The notes beneath the pieces are model-generated. The model was not told the origin of the DNA and ran no database searches. It was given only the letters and a program-made list of their open reading frames with translations. Of a stretch of 64,000 nt of DNA, positions 50,643-60,421 are shown piece after piece; the stretch's first letter is position 1, and each line of letters starts with the position of its first letter. Source of the DNA: Methanolobus sp. (lineage in GTDB: Archaea > Halobacteriota > Methanosarcinia > Methanosarcinales > Methanosarcinaceae); NCBI RefSeq assembly GCF_016278365.1, contig NZ_JADQBZ010000008.1, positions 464,049 to 528,048 on the forward strand, in the 5' to 3' direction. The position numbers were made by a program, and so were the translations under genes.

Positions 50643-51046
50643 TTCTACTTCTTATGACTTCTAATATTATTGTACCTGACATTACATGCCGAAGTGGCAC
50701 ACAATTCCTGGCATTTATGTAAACTCAAATATAGATATCAGGCACGCATACACGTATAATTCTTTGCCTGATTGGGTATTATAGTTGTTTTTTCATGGCT
50801 GTTAGTACACCAAATAATCTATTGTGTGAAATATACGTTGCAGACTCACTATTTTGTTGTAATATGGATTAATATATAATAAATACTTATAATAGTTGTG
50901 CGCTTGCACCGTACCAAGATCATGTATAGGTGATAAGAAAACTGCTGATCAGGCAAACGTCGAATTCAGACAGTGAGGGGAAAGTTCCTTGGTGACCATT
51001 TAAATCTTAAGATAAAACGAAACTAAAAATTATTTGGTGATATTGC
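50643..51046 (+). other. Intergenic region after tRNA-Ile
   Basis: 404 bp. AT rich; contains a TATA-like region (about 50870-50885, ttaatatataataaa) that could serve the regulator at 51047. No ORF or repeat supported. Confidence 0.4.
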
Positions 51047-51421
51047 ATGAGAGAAAAGAAACCCCACAACATGAATGAAAAGGAGTACGAAATGGTCGAG
51101 TTGCTCAGGAAACTGGATATGAACAGACCTGTTGCATTGACGATTGCGACTTTGGCAAGTGGGGACGAAATAACTTCCCGTGAAATAGAAGCAACTTCAG
51201 AGCTACGCCAGCCTGAGGTAAGTATTGCCATGAGATTCCTTAGAGACAACAACTGGGTCGAGATTCGGGAAGAAAAGAAAAATGAAGGAAAAGGCAGGCC
51301 GGTCAAATTATACAGGCTAATCACACCCCTTGAAGAGATAATTGGCAGCATCGAAGAGAGAGTGCTATATGAGAGCAGATCAGTGCTTGAGAACATAGAG
51401 AAACTTAAAAGTCTCACCTGA
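51047..51421 (+). CDS. Winged-helix transcriptional regulator
   Basis: 124 residues with SD ggtgat 5 nt before the ATG. One HTH domain: GDEITSREIEATSELRQPEVSIAMRFLRDNNWVEI (about residues 40-75), a basic wing KKNEGKGRPVKLYRL and a C-terminal helix that may dimerise. The pattern is that of ArsR/TrmB-like archaeal regulators. No effector domain. Adjacent genes do not reveal its targets. Confidence 0.85.
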   Translation: MREKKPHNMNEKEYEMVELLRKLDMNRPVALTIATLASGDEITSREIEATSELRQPEVSIAMRFLRDNNWVEIREEKKNEGKGRPVKLYRLITPLEEIIGSIEERVLYESRSVLENIEKLKSLT

Positions 51422-51615
51422 AGTATAAATGAATCACAGGCTGGCTGCTTACCTGCTATCGGCATTGCAGGAGGCAGCAGGATATACTTTTACTCTTTCA
51501 AACATACCCCATTCTGCTCACCGACAGTTAATTCAATCGCAGATTTTATATTGGGATAACCTGTCTCATACTCATACACTATAGCAGATGAACTGCAAGA
51601 AATGGAGTTATTTTT

Positions 51616-52857
51616 TTGAGCACTATTAGCGAAAAGATATTCAGTCGCGCGGCAGGGACAAAGGCCAAAGCGAATGATTTTGTCATAGCGGATGTGGACT
51701 GTGCCATGGCCCATGATGGAACAAGCATCCTTGCTGTAAGATCTTTCAGGGAAATGGAAGTTAAAAAAGTATGGGACCCAAACAGGATTGTTATTCCTTT
51801 TGATCACCTCACTCCCGCAAACACCGACACAACCGCAGCCTTGCAGAAGGACATCCGGGAATGGATAAAGAGCCAGGAAATAAAGAACTTCTATGACACA
51901 GGAGAGGGCATCTGCCATCAGCTTCTTCCGGAGAAAGGGTTTGCACTGCCAGGAAAACTCATAGTAGGAGCAGATTCTCATTCATGTACCTACGGAGCAT
52001 TCGGGGCATTCGGGACCGGAGTGGGAGCTACAGACATGGCAGAGATATTTGCCACAGGAAAACTCTGGTTCAGGGTTCCGGAGAGCATCAGGATAACTGC
52101 AGATGGAAAACTGAGAAAACACACCCATGCAAAAGATCTCACACTCAAGATAATCGGAACTCTGGGAGTAGCAGGAGCTACCTATAAAGCCGCGGAGTTC
52201 TATGGAAGCACGATCGAAAACCTGTCCATCTCAGGCCGGATGACTCTTTGTAACATGGCAATCGAAATGGGAGCAAAGGCAGGGATAGTCCCGCCTGATA
52301 GAACAACCTTTGAGTACCTTAAAGAGCGCTCTCAGGGAAGCTATGAACCAATATATGCGGATGAGGATGCACATTATTCACAGGAGTACCATTTTGATGC
52401 AGGCAGCTTGGAGCCGCAGGTCGCATGCCCCCATAATGTAGACAATGTATGTAACGTCTCAGAGCTTCCCGCTACCAGAATAGACCAGGCATTTATCGGA
52501 ACCTGTACCAACGGCAGACTGGAAGACCTTGAAGCTGCAGCGAATATCCTCAAGGGAGAAAAGGTGGTTGTCAGAACACTTGTCATCCCTGCATCAAGAG
52601 AGATATTCCTTGAAGCTGTCCGTAAAGGTATCATAGAGATACTTCTTGAGTCCGGGGCGACAATTGGAACACCCGGGTGCGGACCCTGCCTGGGTGGCCA
52701 CATGGGCGTCATTGCCAAAGGAGAGGTATGCATATCGACAGCAAACCGGAACTTCAAAGGCAGGATGGGCACAGGAGGATTTATCTATCTTGCCTCTCCG
52801 GCTACAGCCGCCGCATCAGCGCTCACCGGAGAGATAACCAGCCCGGCAGACATTTAG
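51616..52857 (+). CDS. 3-isopropylmalate/homoaconitate dehydratase large subunit
   Basis: 413-residue aconitase-family protein, starting [14 protein letters not shown] from a TTG with ggag 8 nt upstream. The cluster cysteines are in FIGTCTNGR and [28 protein letters not shown] is a substrate landmark. It isomerises 3-isopropylmalate (leucine) or homoaconitate-type acids (2-oxosuberate for coenzyme B); paralogues in methanogens split these jobs and I cannot tell which this is. No small-subunit gene lies next to it. Confidence 0.85.
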   Translation: MSTISEKIFSRAAGTKAKANDFVIADVDCAMAHDGTSILAVRSFREMEVKKVWDPNRIVIPFDHLTPANTDTTAALQKDIREWIKSQEIKNFYDTGEGICHQLLPEKGFALPGKLIVGADSHSCTYGAFGAFGTGVGATDMAEIFATGKLWFRVPESIRITADGKLRKHTHAKDLTLKIIGTLGVAGATYKAAEFYGSTIENLSISGRMTLCNMAIEMGAKAGIVPPDRTTFEYLKERSQGSYEPIYADEDAHYSQEYHFDAGSLEPQVACPHNVDNVCNVSELPATRIDQAFIGTCTNGRLEDLEAAANILKGEKVVVRTLVIPASREIFLEAVRKGIIEILLESGATIGTPGCGPCLGGHMGVIAKGEVCISTANRNFKGRMGTGGFIYLASPATAAASALTGEITSPADI

Positions 52858-52908
52858 GGCCGCATTCCCATATATAATCGCTGAAGTCAGAATATGTGAG
52901 GCTAATAA

Positions 52909-53115
52909 ATGACAAATGACATCAACAGATCAAAACTGGCACACCTTCTTGAGCACTGGGTGGAGCACAATGAAAGTCACAGTAAAAGTTTCAAGGAATG
53001 GTCGGTAAAAGTGCGGGATGCAGGCTATACGGAGCTGGCCGATGATATCCTGCAGGCAGAACAGAAAATGAGCGAGTGCTCAGACCTTTTGAAGAAAGCA
53101 AGGGATAAATGTTAA
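52909..53115 (+). CDS. Small alpha-helical protein, LEHWxEHN type
   Basis: 68 residues, two or three helices. The conserved-looking pattern LLEHWVEHNESHSKSFKEW contains three histidines, which could bind a metal. SD gagg is 9 nt before the ATG. Proteins with this motif are scattered in bacteria and archaea and uncharacterised. 51 bp after the dehydratase gene, possibly cotranscribed. Confidence 0.7.
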   Translation: MTNDINRSKLAHLLEHWVEHNESHSKSFKEWSVKVRDAGYTELADDILQAEQKMSECSDLLKKARDKC

Positions 53116-53188
53116 AAGAACAGTTCTTTTTTTACTAAAAGTTGCTAACAAAAGAAGTGAAAATGGCAGGACCATTTTCATTGATCTT

Positions 53189-54433
53189 TCATCTCCCAAG
53201 TTCCGCATGTGCCCTGGCAAGATGTCCGGCAGCCTGGGCGCCTATGAGGGATATCTCTCCTGCCAGCACGGCTGCAGCCACTATCTCAGCCAGCTTCTTT
53301 GAGTTAGTTCCCGGAGGATTACCTGAACCTTTCACACCAAGCAATCTCAGGCAGTCACCCTGAGGTCCGAGGCCGGTCCCACCTCCGACAGTACCTACTG
53401 CGAGGGAAGGAATGGTCACCGAACAATAAAGGTCACCATATTTTGTCAGTTCCATAGTTGTAATGGCTGTACTGCCTTCTACCACATGAGCTGCATCCTG
53501 TCCGCAGGCGATGAACATTGCAGCAATTATATTTGCAGCATGTGCGTTGTATCCAAGCGCGCCAGCGCGCGCAGAACCAAGCAGGTTCTTCCTGTAGTTT
53601 ACATCCGCCATTGTTTCAGGCTTGCACTTAAGGCGCTCCTCTACCACGGATTTTGGGATTACGACATCCGCTACAACGGTTTTCCCCCTGCCCATAATAG
53701 TGTTTATTGAAGCAGGCTTCTTATCAGTGCACATATTGCCTGAAAGTGATATAGGAATCGCTCCAAACTCGTCCTCGATAAGTGCTGCCAGGGCTTCTGT
53801 GGCTATAGTCACCATATTCATACCCATGGCATCCTTTGTGTCATATGAAAAGCGGAGATAGACCGTGTTTCCGGTAACATATGGCTCAACTCCGACAAGT
53901 TCTCCAAAACGGGTTGTCTGTGATGCCTTGTCCTTCAGCCTGGAAAATACCTCCGGCCTTTTCACCCAGTCTGCAAATTCCCTGGCCCGGACCACATCGT
54001 CAAGTTTGAATACAGGAGCCCTTGTCATCACATCCTGGAATATGCGCACATTTGAACCATCGGAGCCGGTTATAACAGAACAACCCCTGTTCACACTTGC
54101 AACAAGGGCACCTTCGGTCGTAGCCAGTGGGACATGATAGGAACCTTCTGCAAACTCACCTTTTACTTTCAACGGACCAGCAACACCTAATGGCACCTGG
54201 ATAGCTCCTATCATATTCTCTATGTTGCGCTTGGTTGCATCTTCAAGATCAAGGGAACACATACTGAGGTGTTCAAGCTTCACACCATAAGAGCTTTCAA
54301 TCGCACATCGCCTTATCCTGACAGCTGTCTCTTTGTCTGTCAGTGAATCTATCCTGTGATAAGGGATCTCGCCTTTGATAACCTTTGCAAGAAGTTCCCC
54401 TTCATTTTCATTTGAATCATCTCTTAATATCAT
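53189..54433 (-). CDS. hmgA: 3-hydroxy-3-methylglutaryl-CoA reductase
   Basis: 414 residues from the ATG at 54433 (ggag 6 nt upstream); the frame could extend 13 codons to 54472. Class I motifs: ENMIGAIQVPLGVAGPL, TTEGALVASVNRGC, DAMGMNMVT and GTVGGGTGLGPQ. It makes mevalonate with NADPH for archaeal isoprenoid lipids. Soluble, without the eukaryotic membrane domain. Confidence 0.96.
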   Translation of the reverse strand: MILRDDSNENEGELLAKVIKGEIPYHRIDSLTDKETAVRIRRCAIESSYGVKLEHLSMCSLDLEDATKRNIENMIGAIQVPLGVAGPLKVKGEFAEGSYHVPLATTEGALVASVNRGCSVITGSDGSNVRIFQDVMTRAPVFKLDDVVRAREFADWVKRPEVFSRLKDKASQTTRFGELVGVEPYVTGNTVYLRFSYDTKDAMGMNMVTIATEALAALIEDEFGAIPISLSGNMCTDKKPASINTIMGRGKTVVADVVIPKSVVEERLKCKPETMADVNYRKNLLGSARAGALGYNAHAANIIAAMFIACGQDAAHVVEGSTAITTMELTKYGDLYCSVTIPSLAVGTVGGGTGLGPQGDCLRLLGVKGSGNPPGTNSKKLAEIVAAAVLAGEISLIGAQAAGHLARAHAELGR

Positions 54434-54754
54434 GTCCATCTCCGGAAGAGCAGGCAAATTCCATAGCCGCAACAGGTTCTTTTGTAAGTACAGAGGATTA
54501 CCTACGATAATACAAATAGTTCACGCTTTTAAAGATATGTCATTTCACAGGCTGGAAAGCAGACTGTATGTGCTTATAAATAAAATACGCGCTTTTTTAT
54601 ATTAGGATAACATAATAAACTAATGCTCAATTCATCGGCTTTATGAGTAAAAGGTATTGACATCAATAAGGCATAAGTAGCCTTTTATTGAAACAGTACA
54701 TTTATTGAGTTTGGGAATAAAATCATAACTACTTCGATATCATAAGGTGGTATA

Positions 54755-55483
54755 GTGTCAGAGGCATATCTATCAGAGAGAATAGAGACGGGAATACCTG
54801 GATTGGATGAAATGCTCCGTGGAGGATACTTCGTGGGAACTGCAAATGTCGTTTCTGGAGATTCCGGTACAGGTAAGACTATCTTTGGAACACAATTCAT
54901 TGTTGAAGGAGCAAAGAGAGGCGAGAATGTAATGTGCATCATCACCTCCGAGGAGTCAAAATCTATTGTAAGGGAAATGCAGACCTCTTTTAACTGGGAT
55001 CTCGAAGAGTACGTCAGAGAGGGAAAACTCACCTTTGTAGACATTACGGACCCAAGCCTTCGCCTTCAGAAAAGCGTAGAGATTGCACCGTCAGAGCTTA
55101 TTAAGAGCTTTAAAAAACTTATTGAGAGCAAGATAGAGGAGATCAAGCCTACCCGCATTTTCATTGACTCTATAGAAGCACTGTTCCTTGCTATCGAATC
55201 TAACTACAAGTTAAGAACACTCATCGATGATGTTTTCAGCGTGTTCCGTAAGCACCAGGTAACCTCTGTTATAACGGTGGGAGCTATGTATAACCTTGAT
55301 AACATGGTTGAATATGGTGCAGACTCGGTCATCAAGCTTGGACGCATAATTGCAGGGAACAACCTCCAAAGATCGATATATGTCATGAAAATGAGAGGGT
55401 CAGGCACCATTAATGAAGTGCGTGTACTCAATATATCAGACAATGGAATGTCGGTACTTGCACAATCCCCATATCTTGAATGA
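54755..55483 (+). CDS. KaiC-like RecA-superfamily ATPase
   Basis: 242 residues, a single KaiC domain. It begins TGIPGLDEMLRGG, with Walker A GDSGTGKT and Walker B FIDSIEAL. Archaea carry many such single-domain proteins (for example in signalling, archaellum and gas-vesicle loci); none of these are here, so its role is open. GTG start with aaggtgg SD. Confidence 0.85.
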   Translation: MSEAYLSERIETGIPGLDEMLRGGYFVGTANVVSGDSGTGKTIFGTQFIVEGAKRGENVMCIITSEESKSIVREMQTSFNWDLEEYVREGKLTFVDITDPSLRLQKSVEIAPSELIKSFKKLIESKIEEIKPTRIFIDSIEALFLAIESNYKLRTLIDDVFSVFRKHQVTSVITVGAMYNLDNMVEYGADSVIKLGRIIAGNNLQRSIYVMKMRGSGTINEVRVLNISDNGMSVLAQSPYLE

Positions 55484-55526
55484 ATGGTGGCATTGGCGCC
55501 ACATTCTACTTCTTTTCCGGTTCTGT

Positions 55527-56210
55527 TCAGAGACGGAACCAGTCATCATCCTCAGCACATTCCCCTTCATCAATATCAATATCCAGAGAGGGCTTACCGG
55601 TTGCTGAGGCTATTGCATCATAAAAGTCTTTGAGATACTTTTTCTGGTTAAGGCTCCCATATATGAATTTACGCTGGGGCTGCAGGTTTTGGGCTATAGT
55701 CTCTTCCTTGGGAACAATAACTACCGGAACACCAGTCATTTCAAGTGCCATTTCCATCGCTTTCCTGAAATCCCCGATACAGTAAGCAATACGATGCTTA
55801 TATACGTCACGTGTTTTCTCAAGATATGCTGCAAGACGCTCACTTTCCATTTTCAGAAAATCACGTTTCACTTTTGCAACATTACATTTTCCCATTATGA
55901 ACCTGTAATCCATGAAAGGGTATTCGGTGTCTATTTCCCGAGGAGTGATGCCGCATGTTCCGAATACGACAACATGAACTTCTTCAGGTTTAAGAAGACT
56001 GAATATAATCCTGTCAAAAATCTTGTGCGAGGGACTCTCATGATATGGTTTTTTCTTAGAACACGGAACGAAAATGCATATATCCCTTACAGGGGGTTCG
56101 TACTCAGTGATCACCCATTCATTGGCACGTATCATGTCCGGATGATAGATCAGTTCATCTGTGTCCAGCGGTATGTCCGAACGCTCATTCTCAGGTATAA
56201 TTGGTGTCAA
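55527..56210 (-). CDS. DUF5591-domain protein (archaeosine synthase-related)
   Basis: 227 residues. The segment FVPCSKKKPYHESPSHK is characteristic of the DUF5591 domain found in archaeosine synthase ArcS (TgtA2), here as a free-standing protein without the Tgt or PUA domains. It starts at a TTG; on the minus strand a TATA-like ttatatatatag at 56233-56244 is 25 bp upstream and there is no SD, so it may be leaderless. A role in tRNA modification is an inference from the family. Confidence 0.75.
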   Translation of the reverse strand: MTPIIPENERSDIPLDTDELIYHPDMIRANEWVITEYEPPVRDICIFVPCSKKKPYHESPSHKIFDRIIFSLLKPEEVHVVVFGTCGITPREIDTEYPFMDYRFIMGKCNVAKVKRDFLKMESERLAAYLEKTRDVYKHRIAYCIGDFRKAMEMALEMTGVPVVIVPKEETIAQNLQPQRKFIYGSLNQKKYLKDFYDAIASATGKPSLDIDIDEGECAEDDDWFRL

Positions 56211-56334
56211 GGAATAGCAATATCAGGGAAACTATATATATAAGTGACGCAAACACTATACGGTTTTGTGCAAAACATACACTGGCGCTTTAGAAGACTT
56301 TACACCAGATGTACCTTTATTTAAGAGGAATATT

Positions 56335-56709
56335 ATGGCAAGTTCGATTCCTGAAATGTTGAAAGCAGAATGTAAATGCGAAGATATGGCAAAATGCATA
56401 CTTGGCCTGAAAGAACTTGACATCAGTACTTACAAAAAACTACTTGAAGAAGGTCCTATGACCGCAGAACAACTTGGCCAGCTGCTGGGAAGAGAACGCA
56501 GCACAGCTTATCGCTCGTTACAGAATCTCACAGCTGCCGGTCTTGTGTACAGGGAGACCAGATCTATAGATATTGGAGGATATTATTATGAATATGCCGC
56601 CATTGAACCCACACAGGTAAAGAAGATGCTCAAGGATACAATAGACGAATGGTATCAGAAAGTGAGCGACCTTATAGAGAACTTTGACCGTGAACTGTTA
56701 GGCAACTGA
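56335..56709 (+). CDS. TrmB-like winged-helix regulator with Cys-rich N terminus
   Basis: 124 residues from the ATG at 56335 (gaggaa SD); the open frame starts earlier without support. It carries the HTH GPMTAEQLGQLLGRERSTAYRSLQNLTAAGLVYRE (about residues 41-75). The N terminus has KCEDMAKC with cysteines that might bind a metal. C-terminal helix YQKVSDLIENF for dimerisation. Divergent from DUF5591; the ~125 bp between may be shared promoter space. Confidence 0.82.
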   Translation: MASSIPEMLKAECKCEDMAKCILGLKELDISTYKKLLEEGPMTAEQLGQLLGRERSTAYRSLQNLTAAGLVYRETRSIDIGGYYYEYAAIEPTQVKKMLKDTIDEWYQKVSDLIENFDRELLGN

Positions 56710-56752
56710 TGCCCCGACATCAGCAATATGATTAATGCCGCCAAAGCATCAC

Positions 56753-57283
56753 TTATTGATCACAAGGCAACCAGCTATCATGTCGTGCAGCCCCTGCTTT
56801 TTTTTCGGTAAAACCTATCATCAGGTAACCCAGATAATAAACCATTGCAGAGAGTATCTTGGCGAAATGCCTGAGTGTAGCTCTCCAGAAAGATATCTTT
56901 CTCCCGTCCATATCGGTGACCTTTATACCTGCAAGTTTCTTGCCAAAGGTTGCCTGATGAGATGAGCTTTCCATGATAGCAAAATAAAGCCATCTCAGGA
57001 TAAGGAAGATACCTCCTATGAAAAAGAACGCCGTAGAGAGCAGCGCCGGAAAGAAAGAATCTTTCCCTAATAGACCGACAATACTTCCGATGGAACTTCC
57101 CACGATAACACCCAGAATAATGGATATGGGGCCGCCTACCACCGTTACAAGGAAAGTATCGAATATAGCTGCAAGAAGTCTTTTCCAGAAGCCTGCATAT
57201 TGGTGTGCTGGCACATAAACGCCACAATTGAGACAATGTGTTGTAAGATCTGGATTATAAGTTCCGCATTCCTTGCAGTCCAT
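56753..57283 (-). CDS. RDD-family membrane protein with N-terminal zinc ribbon
   Basis: 176 residues from the ATG at 57283 (aggggtt SD). Zinc ribbon C-x2-C ... C-x2-C in CKECGTYNPDLTTHCLNC at the N terminus, then the RDD domain with about four helices; the first begins FWKRLLAAIFDTFLVTVV. RDD proteins are small membrane proteins, some linked to Na+/H+ exchange; function here unknown. Convergent with the TrmB-like gene. Confidence 0.85.
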   Translation of the reverse strand: MDCKECGTYNPDLTTHCLNCGVYVPAHQYAGFWKRLLAAIFDTFLVTVVGGPISIILGVIVGSSIGSIVGLLGKDSFFPALLSTAFFFIGGIFLILRWLYFAIMESSSHQATFGKKLAGIKVTDMDGRKISFWRATLRHFAKILSAMVYYLGYLMIGFTEKKAGAARHDSWLPCDQ

Positions 57284-57289
57284 TTGCAA

Positions 57290-57793
57290 TAAACCCCTAT
57301 TAGCTTTTGTGAACGGTATTATTTAAAAGAATGGGAAGTAGAGTAAAACAGATTAAGTGACAATATCTCAAAATAACCCCTTACCTGCTTCCTGCCCATA
57401 CTCATTGTCCCCCAAAGCTGAATCGTAACGTGGAGAATATTCTTGAAAGAGGATTGCTGACATCAGCATTCCTTTTGCGAGCAAACCATTTTTCAGCTTG
57501 TTTCCATAGTAACATACCATACCAAATAATGACACAATCCACCCGAATAGCCCGGTCCTTTAATCAGCCGTATTATCCATATGCATTTGTATTCAGCTCA
57601 AGTAAGCACAATATTAAATATGATGATTAAAGCATACTTTCAGGTCATAGCACCTGAAAAACAATATCTGAACAACTTACAGGAAATTAGCATTCCAGAA
57701 TACCTTTCAATCATACTTTTCATACAGTTCACACCATACTATATCCTCACAGGTATAACATATTATATATCATTAATAAGAATCTGAGATGTA
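57290..57793 (+). other. Intergenic region RDD-AI-2E transporters
   Basis: 504 bp, AT rich. A TATA-like ttatatatc near 57760-57768 would start the transporter transcript ~25 bp before its ATG (57794), which has no SD. Two short frames (57430-57630, 57581-57787) lack any support. Confidence 0.4.
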
Positions 57794-58867
57794 ATGGAAC
57801 GCTCTAGTAAAATGTGGCAGGCACTGACCATACTTGTAATCCTGACAATAGTACTTGCCTACGCATTGTACCCATACGCAAGCGCCTTCTTTGGAGCATT
57901 TATACTTTATGCAGTGTTCAAGCCGTTTCATAGGTTTTTAATATCCCGACTGAATATCAAATCCTCAATATCTGCATTGGCAGTTATCTTTACATCTATC
58001 CTGATTATCCTGATACCCCTGTATATTCTTATGGCTATTGTTCTTTTGCAGATACAGACATTGTTTGCAGACATCAGCGGAATATACTCCTCCATTGAGT
58101 CGACAATACATTACATTGACAACATCAGCGATAATATGATACCTGTGGAAATAGACCTGATGGAAAGATTGATGGAACTTGTTGCAAGTTTGGCCAATTG
58201 GATAAGTATTATAGCATTGGGAGCTATATCTACCATCGGCCAAAGACTCGTCGAGTTCATCATCATGTACTTTGTGCTTTTCTATTTGCTTGTGGGGGAC
58301 AAATCTGCATTTGCACAAGGCCTTCAAAATGCCATACCTTTTAACAAAAAGAACACAAGTAGGTTACTGGAACAATTCATTTCCCTTGTAAGGACCATTC
58401 TTGTAAGCACGGGTTTAATTGCAGTTCTTCAGGGAGTTATACTTACGACAACATTCCTTCTCCTTGGTATTGAAGGCGCTTTCCTATGGGGGTTTGTGAC
58501 AATGTTACTTGCTTTCCTTCCAGTTGTAGGGCCACCGGTCATATGGGTTCCCACACTGGCATTACAAATAATCCAGGGAGACATTTTCACTGCAATCGGA
58601 GTACTTATCGGAGGAATTCTCCATACACTTGTAGATGAGGTTCTAAGGCCTTTTGTTCAAAAAAGAGTAGGAGAGATCCATCCATTAATAACTCTTGTAG
58701 GAGTCATTACGGGTCTGAAATTATTCGGGCTGCTAGGAATCATCATAGGACCTCTCCTGATCTCATATGTACTGCTAGTGGCGGCGATGTTCAACGAGGA
58801 ATATCTTTCCAGGCAAGAGAATGGATACTATGAATGTGTCAAAACAGAAGCCTTTAAAGATGGCTGA
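57794..58867 (+). CDS. AI-2E family transporter, copy 1
   Basis: 357 residues, about eight transmembrane helices, AI-2 exporter/PerM (UPF0118) fold. The conserved GxLxxxxPxxGPPxxWxPxxxxx block appears as LPVVGPPVIWVP. Family members export AI-2-like molecules or act as Na+/H+ antiporters; the substrate here is unknown. The next gene is a paralogue. Confidence 0.9.
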   Translation: MERSSKMWQALTILVILTIVLAYALYPYASAFFGAFILYAVFKPFHRFLISRLNIKSSISALAVIFTSILIILIPLYILMAIVLLQIQTLFADISGIYSSIESTIHYIDNISDNMIPVEIDLMERLMELVASLANWISIIALGAISTIGQRLVEFIIMYFVLFYLLVGDKSAFAQGLQNAIPFNKKNTSRLLEQFISLVRTILVSTGLIAVLQGVILTTTFLLLGIEGAFLWGFVTMLLAFLPVVGPPVIWVPTLALQIIQGDIFTAIGVLIGGILHTLVDEVLRPFVQKRVGEIHPLITLVGVITGLKLFGLLGIIIGPLLISYVLLVAAMFNEEYLSRQENGYYECVKTEAFKDG

Positions 58868-59939
58868 GCAGGATTATTCCCGGCACCTACTGTCGAGATG
58901 CTGTAAAATGCAAGCTGAAAAACCACATAAGATGATACTGTCAGCCCTGTTCCTGGTAATACTGTTAGCTGTGCTCGCCTACTCCTTATATCCCTACATC
59001 AACGCATTCTTCGGGGCATTGATAATGTATGTTGTTTTCAGGCCAATGTATACCTTCCTTAATACCAGGCTTAAAATAAAATCCAGCCTGGCGGCGGTTC
59101 TAGTAATTATTATTACTGTTATGATAGTACTCGTGCCACTATACATCCTCTTCACGATTATAATCCTGGAAATACAGTATTTAACGGCGGATGTCGGAGA
59201 CATATCAAGGATCCTGCCCTTGCTAGGAACTAACAGCCTTATTGCAACACAGTTTATCCGAGGTGTAGTGCCCACGGATACCAGCCTACATGAAAGAACA
59301 ATAGAGTTGGCAGCCAGTACTGCTGGCTCGCTGGGTGCGATGCTCCTAAGTGCGGTCCAGAGTGTAGGCAGAAGGCTCATAGAATTCATTATAATGTATT
59401 TTACGCTTTTCTACATGTTCATTGGCGAGAAATCAGATTTCGCCCGCAGTCTGCAAAATGCAATTCCCTTCAATGAAAAGAACACCATGGAACTCTTAAG
59501 AGAATTCAGGTCCATGGTAAAGACTATCCTTGTAAGCTCTGGCGTCATTGCAGTAATTCAGGGGGGACTTCTAGCCATTACATTTATGGTATTTGGACTG
59601 GAAGGCGCTTTCCTCTGGGGATTTGTGACTTTCATCCTGTCTTTCGTTCCGGCACTTGGACCGCCTATCGTATGGATTCCTGCGGCCATTATCCAATTAG
59701 TGCAACAAGATTATATCAGTGCGGCAGGAGTGCTTGTCGGAGGTATTATTATCAGTTCAGTGGATAATCTCATACGCCCTGCTATAAATAAGAAAGTAGG
59801 CCAGCTGCATCCCTTGGTATCTATTATAGGAATTATAATCGGCCTCAATCTATTCGGACTGCTGGGCATTATTATGGGACCACTTCTGCTTTCCTATGCG
59901 TTACTTACGACCAGGATGTTCCATGAGGAATACTTATAA
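58860..59939 (+). CDS. AI-2E family transporter, copy 2
   Basis: 359 residues from the ATG at 58860, which overlaps the first gene's stop (ATGGCTGA); the open frame could begin at 58821. Same fold as copy 1 with collinear blocks (for example FGLEGAFLWGFVTF and PALGPPIVWIPA). The pair probably arose by tandem duplication and is cotranscribed. It has a longer polar N terminus than copy 1. No SD of note. Confidence 0.88.
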   Translation: MAEQDYSRHLLSRCCKMQAEKPHKMILSALFLVILLAVLAYSLYPYINAFFGALIMYVVFRPMYTFLNTRLKIKSSLAAVLVIIITVMIVLVPLYILFTIIILEIQYLTADVGDISRILPLLGTNSLIATQFIRGVVPTDTSLHERTIELAASTAGSLGAMLLSAVQSVGRRLIEFIIMYFTLFYMFIGEKSDFARSLQNAIPFNEKNTMELLREFRSMVKTILVSSGVIAVIQGGLLAITFMVFGLEGAFLWGFVTFILSFVPALGPPIVWIPAAIIQLVQQDYISAAGVLVGGIIISSVDNLIRPAINKKVGQLHPLVSIIGIIIGLNLFGLLGIIMGPLLLSYALLTTRMFHEEYL

Positions 59940-60421
59940 CCAGAGATATTTGTCTCATCCGGGAAATAGATAACATGAGAGCTCACTGAACATACTGGGA
60001 TTTGGGCTACTGACTTGTTCTTACCGAAGAAGAATTCGGAATTAATAATCATCAATATATTGCTACTAGATGAATGATATTATTCGTGAAATCGATTTGT
60101 CTCCTCATACTAGTGATAGCAACTATTGCTTGTGCGGGGATGCGGACACGGATATTGCTCTTTCGGATAACTAATAAGAGACAACTCCAGTTGTCAACTT
60201 TCCCGTATCTACAGAGAAACTCTTGACATTACATATTTTATTAATGAATAAAAATTTTCTCTTTTATTACCTGGCATTAATTGTAGCAATTTTTGCAGAT
60301 ACTTTTCAGTATTGAAAAAATATCAACCTCAGAGGCTGCATGGTATTAGCAAACGATTTTTATAACTTAATTATTATACTAAAGTTAATAATCGAAAGAA
60401 TAATTATTGAAACACCACAAG
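59940..60421 (+). other. Intergenic region before the surface-protein gene
   Basis: About 470 bp. Contains a perfect palindrome GACAACT-cc-AGTTGTC at 60180-60195, and a TATA-like ttataact near 60358-60365 expected to start transcription near 60388. No gene recognised. Confidence 0.45.
60180..60195. promoter_or_regulatory. 16-bp palindrome, candidate operator
   Basis: GACAACT and AGTTGTC flank a 2-bp centre. It is not followed by a T run, so it is not a terminator. It sits ~180 bp upstream of the predicted promoter of the surface-protein gene. Confidence 0.3.
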
